DNA from: an uncultured Planctomycetota bacterium
Lineage (GTDB): Bacteria; Planctomycetota; SZUA-567; JAFGNG01
Direction of reading: 5' to 3'
Assembly (NCBI GenBank): GCA_947311175.1
Contig: CAMZKK010000244.1
Span: forward strand, 1 to 5,980
DNA: 5,980 nt
Shown here in pieces: positions 5,796 through 5,980 of the stretch (position 1 is the stretch's first letter; every line of letters begins with the position of its first letter). The translations under genes were made by a program, and so were the position numbers. Under the pieces are notes generated by a model. It was given only the letters and a program-made list of their open reading frames with translations, was not told the DNA's origin and made no database searches.

Positions 5796-5980
5796 ATGAG
5801 AACCGCTAAAGACATTATTGAGGAATACCGCAATAAAGGCTATGATACGTTCAGATTAAGAGCTATTGCATCGTTAAGACCTGAACCAATTAAAAGCGAA
5901 ATCTTAGAGATTCTTGATGGTGAACATAGCGAAGGTGCAATTGAGGACGACGGAACCACGACCGGTACCGAATCACACAT
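5796..5980 (+). CDS. Unrecognised protein, 5' end only (runs off the right edge)
   Basis: An open frame starts at an ATG 8 bases after a strong ribosome site (GAGGGAG, 5781-5787) and stays open for 61 codons to the end of the window. Residues 1-41 look helical and amphipathic (DIIEEYRNKGY, then SLRPEPIKSEILEILDGE). Residues 42-61 are acidic and rich in Thr, Ser and Gly, like a linker to a further domain beyond the edge. I do not recognise the family, and there is no signal peptide or membrane segment in the visible part. It is transcribed divergently from ispH-ubiA, with about 300 bases between the two start codons. The strong ribosome site and unbroken frame make a real gene likely. Confidence 0.7.
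   Translation, partial: MRTAKDIIEEYRNKGYDTFRLRAIASLRPEPIKSEILEILDGEHSEGAIEDDGTTTGTESH

Overview
The window is AT-rich bacterial DNA with compact, Shine-Dalgarno-led genes. Five complete genes lie on the minus strand. One gene on the plus strand is cut by the right edge. Three features are reminiscent of Planctomycetes or related PVC/anammox-type bacteria: an IspH fused to a UbiA-type membrane prenyltransferase, an enlarged RNase HII-like protein opening with a DEAGLGP motif, and an exported HEAT-repeat protein ending in an FGF...R..SIAKW signature. That placement is recalled family resemblance and was not tested by any search.

Layout, in minus-strand transcription order. (1) Positions 5796 to the right edge hold the start of an unrecognised plus-strand gene, divergent from everything else. 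The roughly 300-base divergent region (5492-5795) carries a plausible sigma70-type promoter for each direction. (2) Positions 5491-3758 encode a bifunctional IspH-UbiA fusion, the last step of the MEP isoprenoid pathway joined to a nine-helix membrane prenyltransferase. (3) Positions 3761-2820 encode the RNase HII-like protein, whose ATG overlaps the fusion's TGA by 4 bases, so the two are probably translationally coupled. (4) A 98-base gap (2722-2819) holds a weak hairpin and an AT-rich candidate promoter. (5) Positions 2721-2005 encode an exported protein with a HEAT-like helical domain. (6) Positions 1971-559 encode a FapA/DUF342-family protein. (7) Positions 542-81 encode a stand-alone response-regulator receiver protein with Glu at the phosphoacceptor site. 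(8) Positions 1-85 hold two blocks of a 7-base tandem repeat that touch the receiver stop codon, followed by a perfect 7-bp hairpin.

Two transcription units are likely. The upstream one (ispH-ubiA and the RNase H-like gene) joins isoprenoid precursor synthesis and prenyl transfer to a nucleic-acid enzyme with no obvious metabolic link. The downstream one (HEAT protein, FapA-like protein, receiver) is tightly spaced at 33 and 16 bases and looks like a signalling or cell-surface module. The points most worth a second look are the receiver with Glu in place of the phosphorylatable Asp, the fusion with a degenerate first Asp motif in its UbiA half, the RNase H-like protein lacking the usual GRG motif and carrying a large insertion, and the repeat/hairpin block at the left edge. 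No CRISPR array, tRNA, rRNA, insertion sequence or clear novel multi-gene defence system is visible.
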